64,000 nucleotides of DNA from Moorena bouillonii PNG (GTDB lineage: Bacteria; Cyanobacteriota; Cyanobacteriia; Cyanobacteriales; Coleofasciculaceae), in assembly GCF_001942495.1 (NCBI RefSeq), contig NZ_MKZS01000001.1, forward strand, positions 5,130,903 to 5,194,902. Direction: 5' to 3'. Below the pieces are notes generated by a model that saw only the letters and a program-made list of their open reading frames with translations, did not search any database and was not told the DNA's origin. Both the position numbers and the translations under genes were made by a program. How positions within the stretch are numbered: the first letter of the stretch is position 1; each line of letters begins with the position of its first letter. Shown here piece after piece: positions 37,428 to 47,703 of the stretch.

Positions 37428-38597
37428 CTAACTTGATGCTTTTTTCTTTGAACGCTTGGGCTCAAAAGGCAATGCCTCTCGACCCTCTCCAGACTTAGCT
37501 GCTTGTCTTTTTGCCTCTTTTTCCTGCTGCTCAACTATTTCTTGCAAATTCTCTGGCAGAGGTTCTCTCGATAGAATGAAAGTCTGGATAGTTTGAAATA
37601 TATTAGCTACAACAATATACATCAATACCCCAGCTGGCAGGGGAAAGAATAAGAACATGCCAGAAAACAATACTGGAGTAATCTGATTAACTACCTTTTG
37701 CTGGTCACCGGCTTGCCCTGCACCTGCACCTGAACCAGACAACAGCTGGTTGACGTACAAACTGATCCCAAAGAAGAGAATCATCCCTACGATATCCCAG
37801 TGGATAGTGCCATCGTCATCAAAAGCACCCACTCTTCCTAAAGCATCTATAAATAGAAAGCCTTTGTTAGCAGCTATTCCCGTTAAGGTTCCCTGAAGCT
37901 TTACCTCTCCAGGCATCAGGGCTTCTAGTGTCCCATCTTCAAGAATACGTAAGCGGTCTTCTCCGTTGACTATTTGCCAAGTGGGAGTGATATCGGTTTC
38001 TGGATGCTGAGCAATTAGTTGATTTAAGGGTTGACCTTCAACAGTTTGAAACTCTACTTTGGTTTTTTCCCCAACTACCAGCTTATTTCCTGCCGGAAGT
38101 AGGGCGATGACTGGTTCATGTAAGCCATCGGTAATGTAAATATTTTGGGGTTTGGTGGTAAAGACTTTAGGCTGGATATATTCCAGCTGTTCTTGGGGAA
38201 AAATTTGTAAGTTGACGTCGTAGTTAATGTTTGCAAAGGGTGATCCCCGCAAGGTGGCAAATAGGGCAAACAGAACCGGCATTTGTACCAACAGTGGCAA
38301 ACAACCGGCTAGGGGGTTGCCAAACTCTTGGAACAGCTTACTCATTTCTTCCTGCTGTTTAGCCGGGTCATCCTTGTAGCGCTCTTTTATTTCGTCTTGC
38401 CGCTTCTTCATCAAGGGTTGGGTGACTTTCATGCGCCTCATGTTGCGAATGGAGCCAGCATTAAGAGGGAAGAGGGCAAAGCGAATCACCAGGGTCAAGG
38501 CTATTATGGCTAAACCATAGCTAGGCACAATCCCGTAAAAGAAATCCAGGATTGGCAGCATGATGTTGTTGGAGATAAATCCGATACCAAAGTCCAT
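37428..38597 (-). CDS. yidC: YidC/Oxa1 membrane protein insertase
   Basis: Inserts membrane proteins, including thylakoid ones, with or without SecYEG. The 389 residues show an N-terminal helix (about 1-18), [20 protein letters not shown] with the conserved Arg (about 30-50), and the cytoplasmic loop [20 protein letters not shown]. Next come [20 protein letters not shown], a beta-rich luminal insert of roughly 130 residues (about 135-265), and two more helices ([38 protein letters not shown]). The C-terminus is basic. It lies in the standard rpmH-rnpA-(PH)-yidC-jag order. Confidence 0.96.
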   Translation of the reverse strand: MDFGIGFISNNIMLPILDFFYGIVPSYGLAIIALTLVIRFALFPLNAGSIRNMRRMKVTQPLMKKRQDEIKERYKDDPAKQQEEMSKLFQEFGNPLAGCLPLLVQMPVLFALFATLRGSPFANINYDVNLQIFPQEQLEYIQPKVFTTKPQNIYITDGLHEPVIALLPAGNKLVVGEKTKVEFQTVEGQPLNQLIAQHPETDITPTWQIVNGEDRLRILEDGTLEALMPGEVKLQGTLTGIAANKGFLFIDALGRVGAFDDDGTIHWDIVGMILFFGISLYVNQLLSGSGAGAGQAGDQQKVVNQITPVLFSGMFLFFPLPAGVLMYIVVANIFQTIQTFILSREPLPENLQEIVEQQEKEAKRQAAKSGEGREALPFEPKRSKKKASS

Positions 38598-38805
38598 TCG
38601 TTTGACGTTAACCTAGGCGCTATTGTAAAGTTTTCTGTGTCTAATGTAACTAATCTCCGTCCCTATGCGGTTCGGGTTTCCGACTTTTATCAGGTATATC
38701 TACTGACATCAAGGAGTTGAACCGATTTTGGTGGCCAGATGTAGGAAAGGGAAGACTAGATCAGGGCAAGTGACCGATGTCAAGGTTTTCTTTTCAATGT
38801 TCTGT

Positions 38806-39201
38806 CTACATCATTTTGATGGCACTAACGGCTTTGCCTGTTTTGTCTGCTGCTCGTTCGGCAATGTAGTCGTAAATTTCTCTAAACCGGGGTATTGCCC
38901 GCATTTCCAAACGGCTACCATCTTTTAGGGTAACCACAATATCTCCCCAAGTTCCTATACCACGGGGAACTGTGGCAATCTTTGAAACTTCAGAATAGAT
39001 CACATCTGAGCGATCGCGTCCCCGCCAACCCCCAGTTATTGATATGCGGCGGCTGGTAATCCGATACCGTAGCCATAGAGCCCTGACAATAGCAGCTACG
39101 GTTAGAGGTATGAATATAATCGTAAATGCCAACAATATGCTAATGATCAGATCTCCCCGGTGAGGGCCACCCTCATAAAATACATCTTCTCTAATGCCCA
39201 T
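38806..39201 (-). CDS. Bacterial PH domain membrane protein
   Basis: 131 residues with a membrane segment (DLIISILLAFTIIFIPLTVAAIVRAL, helix about 20-43) and a C-terminal bPH domain (YRITSRRISITGGWRGRDRS, VIYSEVSKIATVPRG, TWGDIVVTLKDGS). The gene overlaps the end of rnpA by 11 nt, so translation is probably coupled. In cyanobacteria this gene commonly sits between rnpA and yidC; a role with the insertase is inferred from position only. Confidence 0.9.
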   Translation of the reverse strand: MGIREDVFYEGGPHRGDLIISILLAFTIIFIPLTVAAIVRALWLRYRITSRRISITGGWRGRDRSDVIYSEVSKIATVPRGIGTWGDIVVTLKDGSRLEMRAIPRFREIYDYIAERAADKTGKAVSAIKMM

Positions 39202-39613
39202 CCAACACCTCTGCTTTTACCAACAACTTTTCTAATTCTCTCAAAAGTTGTGCATATTCGCACTCTCTGGCTTCTGGTTTTACTATTACGACTAGTTTCC
39301 AACCGGGGGATAGGCGTGGTAATAACTGCCTGAGGGCGGCTCGAAGTTGCCGCTTAATCCGATTTCTAACAACTGCTTTCTTACTGACTTTTTGGCTGAT
39401 GGAGATGCCAAGGCGGGAGGGAGGGCAATCCTCTGGTAGGGATTTTTCTGGTAGGGATTTTTCTGGTACAGTGGTTTCTTTGGCAATCGCGGGAATAGTA
39501 CTCTGTTGTAAACCCCGTAATGTTAGGTAACGCCCTGAACGACGCATACCTGAGCGATAGACTTGCTTAAAATCTCGCCAGTGCTTAAGTCGATTGGCTT
39601 GAGGCAATCCCAA
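39191..39613 (-). CDS. rnpA: Ribonuclease P protein component
   Basis: Basic protein cofactor of RNase P, which matures tRNA 5' ends. The family signature is present: RLGISISQKVSKKAVVRNRI (about 85-104), then KRQLRAALRQLLPRL. The N-terminus is LPQANRLKHWRDFKQVYRSG. 140 residues is longer than the usual 115-125. The extra length is a linker with PEKSLPEKSLPE encoded by a 15-bp tandem repeat (39432-39469). It sits between rpmH and the PH protein gene. Confidence 0.95.
   Translation of the reverse strand: MGLPQANRLKHWRDFKQVYRSGMRRSGRYLTLRGLQQSTIPAIAKETTVPEKSLPEKSLPEDCPPSRLGISISQKVSKKAVVRNRIKRQLRAALRQLLPRLSPGWKLVVIVKPEARECEYAQLLRELEKLLVKAEVLDGH
39432..39469. repeat. 15-bp tandem repeat inside rnpA
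   Basis: TCTGGTAGGGATTTT occurs twice plus a partial third copy. It encodes the PEKSL repeats on the minus strand, in the variable region before the RNase P signature. Confidence 0.85.
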
Positions 39614-39750
39614 TGCTTAACTCTAATCCTTGATGAATGTCAATTACGCCAGACCCTTGAGCAGGATAAAGGCAGAAAAGCCACGGGAAATGGCTGTTTC
39701 TTAACCTTTTACCTTTTACTTGCAGCAGGTCGGCATCAATGCTTAGATGA

Positions 39751-39888
39751 CTAGACCGAGAGACGACGCCGTCCCTTGCTTCTGCGAGCTCTAATCACAT
39801 TGCGACCATCTTTGGTGCGCATCCGGGCACGAAAACCGGATTTTCTTTTTTGCTTACGGTTGGTTCCGCCTAGAGTGCGTTGAGTCAT
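39751..39888 (-). CDS. rpmH: 50S ribosomal protein L34
   Basis: 45-residue, highly basic ribosomal protein. The translation [20 protein letters not shown] followed by [20 protein letters not shown] is the standard L34 pattern. It is the first gene of the rpmH-rnpA-PH-yidC-jag group, 137 bp upstream of rnpA on the minus strand. No dnaA gene or convincing DnaA-box cluster is seen beside it. Confidence 0.97.
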   Translation of the reverse strand: MTQRTLGGTNRKQKRKSGFRARMRTKDGRNVIRARRSKGRRRLSV

Positions 39889-39989
39889 GGGTTTGCTGGA
39901 GGAATACTATTAACGAATACTATGAAGGATTGATTGCCAACTATAGCTGATTGTTGATCATACCATGTCAAGGGGTGATCTATCAAGCT

Positions 39990-40185
39990 AAGCGATCAGT
40001 TATCAGTTATCAGCTATCAGCTATCAGCTTTCAGCTTATGAGTTAGGTCACAGCGTCGAAGCGTCACAGGCTAGAAGCATCACAGGCTAGAAGCCTGTGC
40101 CACAAGGCTGACCGCTGACCACTGACCACTGACCACTGACCACTGACCACTGACCACTGACCACTGACCACTGACCACTGAATGC
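39990..40185. repeat. Short tandem repeats: CAGTTAT/CAGCTAT and 7-bp CTGACCA array
   Basis: 39990-40035 has AGTTATC/AGCTATC units. 40060-40100 has a duplicated TCACAGGCTAGAAGC. 40103-40180 has about eleven copies of the 7-mer CTGACCA. Similar CAGCTATCAG/GAAGCCTGTGCCAC text occurs near 53330-53390, 57050-57110 and 60940-61260. Confidence 0.85.
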
Positions 40186-40203
40186 TTACACCCCTTATAT
40201 AGT

Positions 40204-40470
40204 TTAGTCCTGCCATGGTGTAGTAGGGGATGGCTCTTCTGTTGAAACCACCTTCAGTAACTTCCGAAGACCTTGATTCCACTTTTCTAGTTTTAAATAT
40301 TCGGTCATTTCAATTTCCTCAATTAAGCAGTTAAGGGATTCATCAAGATTAGCTAGCTCTAGGATTTCCGCCATCCGATTTGCCTCTAATTCAGACAAAA
40401 TTGGAAGAGCTATTAGCTGGCGATAGTCTTCTGCTAATTTAATATTTTTTTGCGTTTTTTTTGGTGACAT
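40204..40470 (-). CDS. Small acidic helical protein of unknown function
   Basis: 88 residues, predicted mostly helical and rich in Leu and Glu (ILSELEANRMAEILELANLD, LIEEIEMTEYLKLEKWNQGL). I recognise no family. It follows the ECF-like sigma factor gene on the same strand with a 171-bp gap, so it may be its partner or a regulator, but nothing in the sequence proves this. The start at 40470 is followed by a Lys-rich N-terminus. Confidence 0.65.
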   Translation of the reverse strand: MSPKKTQKNIKLAEDYRQLIALPILSELEANRMAEILELANLDESLNCLIEEIEMTEYLKLEKWNQGLRKLLKVVSTEEPSPTTPWQD

Positions 40471-40641
40471 TTTTTGGTAACTTTATTCTGAAACATAGGT
40501 TGTTTTTATAGGCTTGAATCATTTGATAAAAATTAGCTGATATTTACTTAATTGTTAAAGAAAGATTGGGGCATTCCTGATCTGATTGCCCCCAAGCGGT
40601 TTCCGAACCCTGATTAACTATAGCTAATCAGAATATTTTGT

Positions 40642-41247
40642 TTATTGATGATCAGCCTTAAGCTCAAAAAACCTATTACGTAAACGCTTTAGGGCACGAT
40701 TACCTCGCTGTCTGGCAGACGCCTCAGTAATATATTCTCCCTTAGAAGCTAGATGGTTTACTACTTGTCTCCAAGACAAGCCTTCTATTTCCCGTAAGAC
40801 GATTAGTTTGGAGTCCTTTGGGTCTAACTTTTTAAGGGCTAGCTCCAGCAGCCTTAAGTCTTCATCTTCAGAGTTTTCTGAGGAAAGGCTATGGCTGTCT
40901 TCTGGTGCTATTTGATGCTCTATTAAATTAGAGTCCCATGACTGCTCTTTTTTTTGTTTCCGGCTCATCTCACGGATAACATTGAAGGAAGTCGCCCTGA
41001 TCCAGGCTCTAGGGTTTTCAATCTCTTGGCCAGAGTCTAGCAGTTTTATTCCCCGTAAATAGGTTTCATTAATTACCTCATATATTTGGTCATCCGGAAA
41101 ATTAAATTGCCGTAGCTTTTTCTTTATTCCGTTAAATAATGCAGCATAAAATGTTGCTTCCTTAGTTTCTAAAGAGGTTTGGTTAAATAAATGTTTAACC
41201 GCTGATTCAAACTTTTCCCTAGGGGTTAAAGTTTTTTTGATTGTCAT
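40642..41247 (-). CDS. ECF-like sigma-70 family factor
   Basis: 201-residue alternative sigma factor with regions 2 and 4 only. Region 2 includes DDQIYEVINETYLRGIKLLD and NPRAWIRATSFNVIREMSRK (about 55-110). A linker rich in Ser/Glu/Asp follows (about 115-150). Region 4 is LKKLDPKDSKLIVLREIEGL with helix-turn-helix LSWRQVVNHLASK..TEASARQRGNRALKRLR (about 150-195). No anti-sigma factor with a membrane helix is adjacent; the following 88-residue gene is soluble-looking. The start is ATG at 41247. Confidence 0.87.
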   Translation of the reverse strand: MTIKKTLTPREKFESAVKHLFNQTSLETKEATFYAALFNGIKKKLRQFNFPDDQIYEVINETYLRGIKLLDSGQEIENPRAWIRATSFNVIREMSRKQKKEQSWDSNLIEHQIAPEDSHSLSSENSEDEDLRLLELALKKLDPKDSKLIVLREIEGLSWRQVVNHLASKGEYITEASARQRGNRALKRLRNRFFELKADHQ

Positions 41248-42019
41248 TTATTATGTCTCCTATGGTGACATTGAACACCACCTCCTGTTTGTACTTTTAG
41301 TCAATATTTTCGTAGGTAAATTGGTTTTTACCTATTTATTTGTTATTTGGGGATAAAAGTATAACTTTAACCAACTATTTGTTTTGGTAACTTTCATCCA
41401 TGTTGAGGTGACTTTTTGGTGGATTATAGTTAACTATTGGCAGTGTACAATGTCTCCTTGTTGTTTGTGTTTTGCAAGTAAAAGCTAGCGCTATTTATAC
41501 CAAATCCTGTTCCCATACCCCCCTTATCCCCATAGCCCTATATTGATGGCATCAAAAGATTTGGTGGATTTTTAGAAAGGGGTTTTGACAATCGGATTTG
41601 GTATTACTACTTGAAGAGACGAACTATTTTTTATGCTTAGCAGAATATGCTGCTACGCAAATCATCAGATTGCCTCTTCTATATATATGTGCAGAACTGT
41701 CAGAAAGTGTGACACCCTCTCGGGAAAATTTCCAAAAAAAAGAGGGTGCTTGAATTTTGAATAGCAGCACCTCTAGAGGAATGACCCAGTCAATGTCACA
41801 GAATCCTTCAATAGGCACATTAACTATGTAGCCTCGAAATCAGACTCTAAAGCTGCTAGTAGGCGGTGAAAGAACATGCCTACTAATTTTGCCCAAAACT
41901 TCTTTGGGGTAGGAATTCTACTCTGAGTGAAAGCCTGCTGGATAGTTTGTAGCGTCTAGGCAGGCACTCAACAGGAAATCGTCGCTATTTTAACACTCGT
42001 CTTGGATTCCTCAATCACT
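41248..42019. other. Intergenic region, no convincing gene
   Basis: About 770 bp of AT-rich sequence upstream of the ECF-like sigma factor (minus) and the small membrane gene (plus). A stem CACCCTCT...AGAGGGTG lies near 41712-41750. A 64-codon minus-strand frame at 41624-41818 has no coding support. Confidence 0.5.
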
Positions 42020-42235
42020 ATGTTAAAGAATCAACAGAAAAAACCAAGTAACCACAACTTCCCAGTTTGGCAAATTACCTTACCATTCTGTGGAGTCCTG
42101 ATCTTTGCTATAGGAGCTATCACCACAATCTATATGATCAACGGTCGCTACCTTTTTCACCTAAAGGCTACTCCCAAGGGACTCGAAATAATGACTGACG
42201 TAGACAAAAGGGAGATCAAAGAGACATTAAATTAG
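42020..42235 (+). CDS. Small single-pass membrane protein
   Basis: 71 residues from ATG at 42020. The N-terminus is basic and polar (LKNQQKKPSNHNFP), followed by one membrane helix (ITLPFCGVLIFAIGAITTIY, about 19-38) and a short polar C-terminus (TPKGLEIMTDVDKREIKETL). An in-frame TTG at 42002 would add six residues. A strong hairpin follows the stop, supporting a real transcript. Family not recognised. Confidence 0.65.
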   Translation: MLKNQQKKPSNHNFPVWQITLPFCGVLIFAIGAITTIYMINGRYLFHLKATPKGLEIMTDVDKREIKETLN

Positions 42236-42246
42236 CACAATAAATC

Positions 42247-42280
42247 AATAGACCTCGCCGCAACAGTAGCGAGGTCTATT
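42247..42280 (+). terminator. Perfect 12-bp hairpin after the small membrane gene
   Basis: Arms AATAGACCTCGC and GCGAGGTCTATT with a 10-nt loop begin 11 nt after the stop codon. The 3' side is followed by CAACAGG rather than a T-run, but the position is that of a terminator. Confidence 0.65.
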
Positions 42281-42375
42281 CAACAGGAAGAAGCTTGTGT
42301 TGGGGGTGTGGCAGTTACCTCACCGAATTGAAAACTATAGCGCTTACTAGCATAATGAGGTACACATGATTTTTT

Positions 42376-42444
42376 CCATCTTGCCTATTGCCTATTGCTA
42401 GCATGCCTATTGCCTATTCCCTGTTCCCTGTTCCCTGTTCCCTA
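42376..42444. repeat. Heptamer arrays TTGCCTA and TTCCCTG
   Basis: Several copies of TTGCCTA (42380-42418) pass directly into TTCCCTG units (42419-42442). They belong to the same class of 7-bp short tandem repeats as at 27281, 34121 and 35747. Confidence 0.85.
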
Positions 42445-42487
42445 AAACCCATAAAGTTGTACCTCATGAGTAAAGAGAATTGCTATA

Positions 42488-43021
42488 TTATCGACCAATA
42501 CTCACAATCCAGGTACCGACATAAGTGGGTAGTGGAATATCACCAGCAGCTAAGACATAACAAACGAAGTAATAAGTACCCCCATCAGGGTTTTTGACAT
42601 TGGAAAATACTAATTCCACATTTTCATTGGCTGGAACTGCCTCTTCCATGTAAATCTGAACGCTATAATTTTCTTTGTCCCAGACTACTTCAGAGACCGG
42701 GAGGGATTTACCGTCAACGCGCACCTCAATTTTGTCCACGTCGAACTTACCATCGTAGTAATCTGGATAAGAAATAGAAAACTGAGCGACTCCCAATTCC
42801 AGTTTCTTCTTGGGAATCTTCAAGCGGTAACGATCCCAGTAATTGGGGGCACCGTTAAAATCTAGGTGATATCTCAGGATATTTTCCCGCTTAACACCAC
42901 TCCAGAGTACCAATCCGGGATTACTCTGGGCTAAGCTCCGAACCGATAGCCCGGTCAAGACACAACCAGCTAATGCGATCGCGGAAATCAGACGTTTGAT
43001 GGAAGATTGTGTGGATAGCAT
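42488..43021 (-). CDS. DUF2808 family exported protein
   Basis: 177 residues from the ATG at 43021. An N-terminal signal (LISAIALAGCVLTGLSVRSLAQ, about 10-31) is followed by a beta-rich domain typical of the cyanobacterial DUF2808 family (HLDFNGAPNYWDRYRLKIPK, AQFSISYPDYYDGKFDVDKI, VELVFSNVKNPDGGTYYFVC). Function is unknown; an envelope location is inferred from the signal. A longer frame from 43051 adds ten residues before this start and is less likely. Confidence 0.85.
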   Translation of the reverse strand: MLSTQSSIKRLISAIALAGCVLTGLSVRSLAQSNPGLVLWSGVKRENILRYHLDFNGAPNYWDRYRLKIPKKKLELGVAQFSISYPDYYDGKFDVDKIEVRVDGKSLPVSEVVWDKENYSVQIYMEEAVPANENVELVFSNVKNPDGGTYYFVCYVLAAGDIPLPTYVGTWIVSIGR

Positions 43022-43941
43022 AAATCTAATGCTGCTGACTTGAGCTGACAATTAACAGTTATTTGTTTTTTCACTGTACTACTTATATATATATACACAA
43101 GCTATACACAAAATATCCCTAATACCAATTTCAAACCCTATCGCTACACCTTAATCACTCACTACACCCCATCACCCCATCACCTATAAATCGATCTGAC
43201 TAGTAAAGATTACCTACGACAACTGAGTGCAACAGCACAATTCCTAAAACAAGTTAAAAATAATCCTCTCTTTTGGCAGATCACCATAGGATCCAAACAG
43301 AGATCCGGTTATGGGGAAACATGTATTTGAACAGTCAGGGAAATTTATATAGAGAAATTGATGCCAGCAGTTCAAATTCAGCAAGAGGCGATGCCTGGTG
43401 TTGGATACCACGACAAGTAGCATATAAGGACAAGTAGCACAGATGGGAAGCCAGTCAGCTGATCAGACGATTAAGGCTGGGAGGTTTTCCTCTCAAGAGC
43501 GAGTCAATCACCAACCCTTAAGGGCATTGGCGGTGTTAGGGGGCAAACTGATCCCGTTCTAGTTGAACTTGGGAATCCTCTAAACAGGGTGAACATCCCC
43601 AGCAGCAAGAAGCTACCAGTTGCTAAAAACCACTCGAAATCAAAAGAAATAGAACGAGAGATTGTCATCAAGGGACAACATTTCGATAAGAAGTTGTTAC
43701 TTGATTCTATTTACCGAAAATAGTTACGGAAAACAGTTATTATCGTCAGTTTTCCTGATTCTTGTTGTCCTCACCTAAGGAGTATGTGTCACCCATGACC
43801 AAAAGCTATGTTAGGAGATACGGTGGCCTTAGCCCCTGAAAGTGGCTGGTCTGGACATCCTTTGCCTGATGCCTCTAGACCCACTGTAGTGATCAATGAA
43901 TTTTCCGTCCTTATTCCATTTAGACAACTGAAGGAGAGTCA
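43022..43941. other. Long leader/intergenic region upstream of pntA
   Basis: About 920 bp. The first 200 bp are AT-rich with a TATATATATA run at 43085. From about 43320 to 43935 the sequence is of higher complexity and free of the usual repeats, yet has no plausible long frame. This may be a long 5' leader or hold a small RNA. The pntA ribosome site GAAGGAGAG lies just before the ATG at 43942. Confidence 0.4.
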
Positions 43942-45567
43942 ATGACCCTAGCCATTCCCAAAGAGGCTGAAACGTCAGATTTACAGCCAACCAAAACTCG
44001 CATGAAGGTTGGTATCCCGAAAGAAGTTTACCCAGGTGAATGCCGGGTAGCTGCTACACCGGATACAGCGAAGGTGCTCCAGAAACTTGGCTTTGATGTG
44101 CTGATTGAATCGGGAGCAGGAGAGACAGCTAATTTTCCTGACAATGCTTACGAACAAGCAGAATGCCAAATCATTCCTGATGCGAACAGCCTTTGGTCAG
44201 AGGCAGATATTGTTCTAAAAGTGCGTCCCCCTGAGATGCATCCAACTCTAAACAAGCATGAGTCTGAGTTGCTATCAGAAAATGGCACTTTAATCAGCTT
44301 TATCTGGCCAGCCCAAAACCAAGAACTGCTCGAACAACTGTCAAGCCGTAAGGCTACAGTGTTGGCTATGGATGCGGTACCCCGCATCACGAGGGCCCAA
44401 AAGATGGATGCCCTCAGTTCTATGGCCAATATTGCTGGTTACCGGGCTGTGATTGAGGCAGCTAATAACTTTGGTCGCTTCTTTACTGGGCAAATTACGG
44501 CAGCGGGGAAAGTTCCCCCAGCTAAAGTGTTGGTGATTGGTGCTGGGGTAGCTGGACTAGCTGCCATTGGTACCGCTAAAGGTCTCGGTGCTGTTGTGCG
44601 CGCCTTCGATACCCGCCCCGTGGTTAAGGAACAAGTGGAAAGCATGGGGGGAGAGTTCCTGGAACTGGACTTCAAAGAAGACGGTACAGGATCTGGGGGC
44701 TATGCCAAGGTGATGAGTAAAGAGTTCATCGAGGCGGAGATGGCATTGTTCGCTGCACAGGCTAAAGAAGTGGACATCATCATCACTACTGCCCTGATCC
44801 CCGGTAAAAAAGCGCCGCTGCTGATCACTGAGGAAATGGTAGCGAGTATGAAAGAAGGCTCAGTGGTTGTAGATATGGCAGCTGAGCAAGGGGGTAACTG
44901 TGAGGTGAGCAAAGCCAATGAGGTCTACAAATACAAAGGTGTGACCATCATTGGATTGACTGACTTACCCAGCCGTATGGCTACTCAATCTAGCCAACTC
45001 TATGGCACCAACCTTTGTCATCTCCTCAAGGACATGGGTGGTAGTGAAAATTACCGTGTCGATATGGAGGATGAAGTGGTTCGGGGAGCCTTAGTGCTAC
45101 ACGCTGGGGATGTAACCTGGCCCCCACCCAAGCGGCCTACACCTCCAGCACCTCCCAAACCCGCACCGGAACCCCAGACTGCGGTAACTAAAGAGGAGTC
45201 TGTGCCAGAGACGAAGAAATCAAAGGGTATCATGGGCTTGCTCTGGCCAGTGTTAGTGGGACTCGCCCTAATTGGCTTGGGAATCGGAGCACCACCTTCT
45301 TTCCTCTCCCACTTCACAGTATTTATCCTGGCCTGCTTCGTAGGCTGGCAAGTGATCTGGAACGTAAAACCAGCCCTGCACACCCCCTTGATGAGTGTTA
45401 CTAATGCCATTAGCGGCATCATCATCATTGGTGGAATGCTGCAAATTTCCGGCGCAGCCACCTCACCTACTACTATTCTGGGTGCGATCGCAATTTTAGT
45501 TGGAACCATCAACATCTCCGGTGGCTTCCTAGTCACCCAACGCATGCTCAAGATGTTTCAGAAATAG
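43942..45567 (+). CDS. pntA: NAD(P) transhydrogenase subunit alpha
   Basis: Couples proton movement to hydride transfer between NADH and NADP. The 541 residues hold domain I with [20 protein letters not shown] (about 24-43), the NAD-binding motif [20 protein letters not shown] (about 195-214) and the mobile loop [14 protein letters not shown] Pro-rich linker ([20 protein letters not shown], about 394-413) follows, and then four membrane helices from about residue 435. Domain I and the membrane part are on one chain, as in Synechocystis. GGAGAG lies 6 nt before the ATG. pntB follows 430 bp later, after a repeat block. Confidence 0.96.
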   Translation: MTLAIPKEAETSDLQPTKTRMKVGIPKEVYPGECRVAATPDTAKVLQKLGFDVLIESGAGETANFPDNAYEQAECQIIPDANSLWSEADIVLKVRPPEMHPTLNKHESELLSENGTLISFIWPAQNQELLEQLSSRKATVLAMDAVPRITRAQKMDALSSMANIAGYRAVIEAANNFGRFFTGQITAAGKVPPAKVLVIGAGVAGLAAIGTAKGLGAVVRAFDTRPVVKEQVESMGGEFLELDFKEDGTGSGGYAKVMSKEFIEAEMALFAAQAKEVDIIITTALIPGKKAPLLITEEMVASMKEGSVVVDMAAEQGGNCEVSKANEVYKYKGVTIIGLTDLPSRMATQSSQLYGTNLCHLLKDMGGSENYRVDMEDEVVRGALVLHAGDVTWPPPKRPTPPAPPKPAPEPQTAVTKEESVPETKKSKGIMGLLWPVLVGLALIGLGIGAPPSFLSHFTVFILACFVGWQVIWNVKPALHTPLMSVTNAISGIIIIGGMLQISGAATSPTTILGAIAILVGTINISGGFLVTQRMLKMFQK

Positions 45568-45572
45568 GTTAG

Positions 45573-45972
45573 ACCCTTGAAGGTTTGAAGGTTGAAGGTT
45601 TGAAGGTTGAAGGTTTTGAGAAGGTTTGAAGGTTTGAAGGTTTTGAGAAGGTTGAAGGTTGAAGGTTGAAGGTTTGAAGGTTACAGGTTGGCGGTTACAG
45701 GTTACAGGTTATCTTATGAACCTTGGCCAAAAGGCCACGCGATCGCGTTCAACCAAACCATCCAGCCTACACCGAACGCCAAAGGCGAACAACCAAACCA
45801 CTTTCAACCTTCAACCAACTAACTTTCAACCAACTAACCTTCAACCAACTAACCTTCAACCAACTAACCTTCAACCAACCAACCTTCAACCAACTAACCT
45901 TCAACCAACTAACCTTCAACATTCAACCAACTAACCTTAAACATTCAACCAACTAACCTTCAACCTTAACGT
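45573..45972. repeat. Composite repeat between pntA and pntB
   Basis: Left array 45573-45700 has GAAGGTTTGAAGGTT units. The core (about 45718-45790) has CCTTGGCCAAAAGGCCACG, GCGATCGCGTTCAACC and CGAACGCCAAAGGCGAAC. The right array (45800-45972) has about ten units of AACCTTCAACCAACT in the opposite sense. A transcript through both genes could fold the two arrays into a long stem with the core in the loop. Confidence 0.92.
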
Positions 45973-45997
45973 TGAACACCATAAAACTAAGGAGACT

Positions 45998-47461
45998 ATG
46001 TCAAATAATCTGTTGACAGTTGCCTATATTGCAGCTAGTGCTTTGTTCATTCTCAGCCTGGGGGGATTGTCTAACCAGGAAAGCGCCCGTAAAGGCAATA
46101 TTTACGGCATTCTTGGGATGCTGATTGCTTTTGTTGCGACTGCCCTAAGTAGCAATGTAACGGCATACCTCACTCTGGGAGGGATGATTCTACCAGGAGT
46201 GATCATTGGTGCGATCGTGGCATCTCGGGTAGCCATGACCTCCATGCCAGAACTGGTAGCAATTCTCCATAGTTTTGTCGGTCTTGCAGCTGTACTGGTG
46301 GGTATTGCCAATTACCTGCAAGGGGGGGAATCCCTAACGGGTGCAGAAGTAACTATTCACCAGTTAGAAATTTATATTGGTGTGTTCATTGCGGCAATTA
46401 CCTTCACCGGTTCAGTGATAGCCTTTGGGAAACTACGAGCTATCATCAGCAGCAAACCCCTAATGTTACCAGCACGCCACCTACTCAATCTGGCTATGCT
46501 TGGGGCTGTGATCGGCCTGGGTTACCAGTTCATGACAGCAGAGGGGACGGCTGGTCTGCAACCCCTGTTGATTATGGCTGCGATCGCATCAGTGTTAGGC
46601 ATCCACCTGGTAGCTGCTATTGGGGGTGCTGATATGCCAGTGGTCATCTCCATGCTCAATAGTTATTCCGGATGGGCCGCTGCAGCAGCAGGCTTTATGC
46701 TGTCCAATGACCTGTTAATTATCACTGGTGCCCTAGTAGGTAGTAGTGGTGCTATCCTCAGCTACATCATGTGCCGAGCCATGAACCGTTCCTTCTTCAG
46801 CGTGATTTTAGGAGGCTTCGGCGAAGGTGCAGGAACTACAGCTAAAGCTAAAGGTGGTGATCAGCCCGAAGGTCAAGTCACCGAGACCACAGTAGAAGAT
46901 ACCGTCGAGCTGCTACAAGGGGCCAAGAGTGTTATGATTGTTCCCGGTTACGGCATGGCAGTAGCTCAGGCTCAGCATCCGGTGTCCGATATTACCAAGA
47001 TTTTGAGGAATGCCGGTATCAATGTTCGCTTTGGCATTCATCCAGTTGCTGGACGACTACCAGGACACATGAACGTGCTGCTAGCTGAGGCAAATGTGCC
47101 TTATGATATCGTTCTAGAAATGGATGAGATTAACGAGGACTTCCCAGAAACCGATGTAGTACTCGTGATTGGTGCTAATGATACCGTTAACCCTAGTGCC
47201 ATGGAAGACCCCAGTAGCCCAATTGCTGGGATGCCAGTCTTAGAGGTTTGGAAAGCTGGTACAGTGGTGGTCATGAAACGGGGAATGTCCAGTGGCTATG
47301 CTGGCGTTGGCAATCCCCTGTTCTTCAAAGAAAACACCAATATGCTCTTCGGTGATGCCAAGACTAACGTTAGCGCTATCCTAGGCAAACTCGTAGAATC
47401 TAGCCGAGACAGTGCAGCATCTAGCTCAGGAAAAGTCTTAGCTACATCCTCTGCGCGCTAA
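45998..47461 (+). CDS. pntB: NAD(P) transhydrogenase subunit beta
   Basis: Partner of PntA. The 487 residues have about nine membrane helices (1-265), carrying the proton path and ending near [20 protein letters not shown]. The cytoplasmic NADP-binding domain III follows, with [20 protein letters not shown] (about 310-330), [39 protein letters not shown] and [20 protein letters not shown]. Length is normal. GGAGAC precedes the ATG by 6 nt. Confidence 0.97.
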   Translation: MSNNLLTVAYIAASALFILSLGGLSNQESARKGNIYGILGMLIAFVATALSSNVTAYLTLGGMILPGVIIGAIVASRVAMTSMPELVAILHSFVGLAAVLVGIANYLQGGESLTGAEVTIHQLEIYIGVFIAAITFTGSVIAFGKLRAIISSKPLMLPARHLLNLAMLGAVIGLGYQFMTAEGTAGLQPLLIMAAIASVLGIHLVAAIGGADMPVVISMLNSYSGWAAAAAGFMLSNDLLIITGALVGSSGAILSYIMCRAMNRSFFSVILGGFGEGAGTTAKAKGGDQPEGQVTETTVEDTVELLQGAKSVMIVPGYGMAVAQAQHPVSDITKILRNAGINVRFGIHPVAGRLPGHMNVLLAEANVPYDIVLEMDEINEDFPETDVVLVIGANDTVNPSAMEDPSSPIAGMPVLEVWKAGTVVVMKRGMSSGYAGVGNPLFFKENTNMLFGDAKTNVSAILGKLVESSRDSAASSSGKVLATSSAR

Positions 47462-47703
47462 ATAAGAGTTAGAGGGGAATGACACCAGGGTTTTGACTCA
47501 AATCTTGACTTGATGTCGAGTTTGGGGGAAGTTAGGAGTGTGGAAAGGGGATATTTTATGGTAAAAATTCCCGGCTATTCTACCCTCCTTCTTCTTCCTC
47601 TTCCCTATCTTTGTAAGCATTAGCTGTTGGCGTAGCCTGCGCGTAGCGCATATGCTTACATTTTATCTTTGATTTCAACAGCAAGATAACGGAAATAATT
47701 GAT

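Noticed and set aside
39614-39990. Replication origin near rpmH
   Set aside because: No dnaA gene and no cluster of DnaA boxes seen; rpmH-rnpA linkage alone is not evidence for an origin.
41624-41818. 64-codon minus-strand frame
   Set aside because: No ribosome site and no recognisable pattern; lies in AT-rich gap.
45051-45551. 166-codon minus-strand frame inside pntA
   Set aside because: Antisense shadow of the strongly conserved pntA membrane region.
45659-45956. Frames with NQLTF/LQPTN repeats between pntA and pntB
   Set aside because: Repeat array translations without coding evidence.
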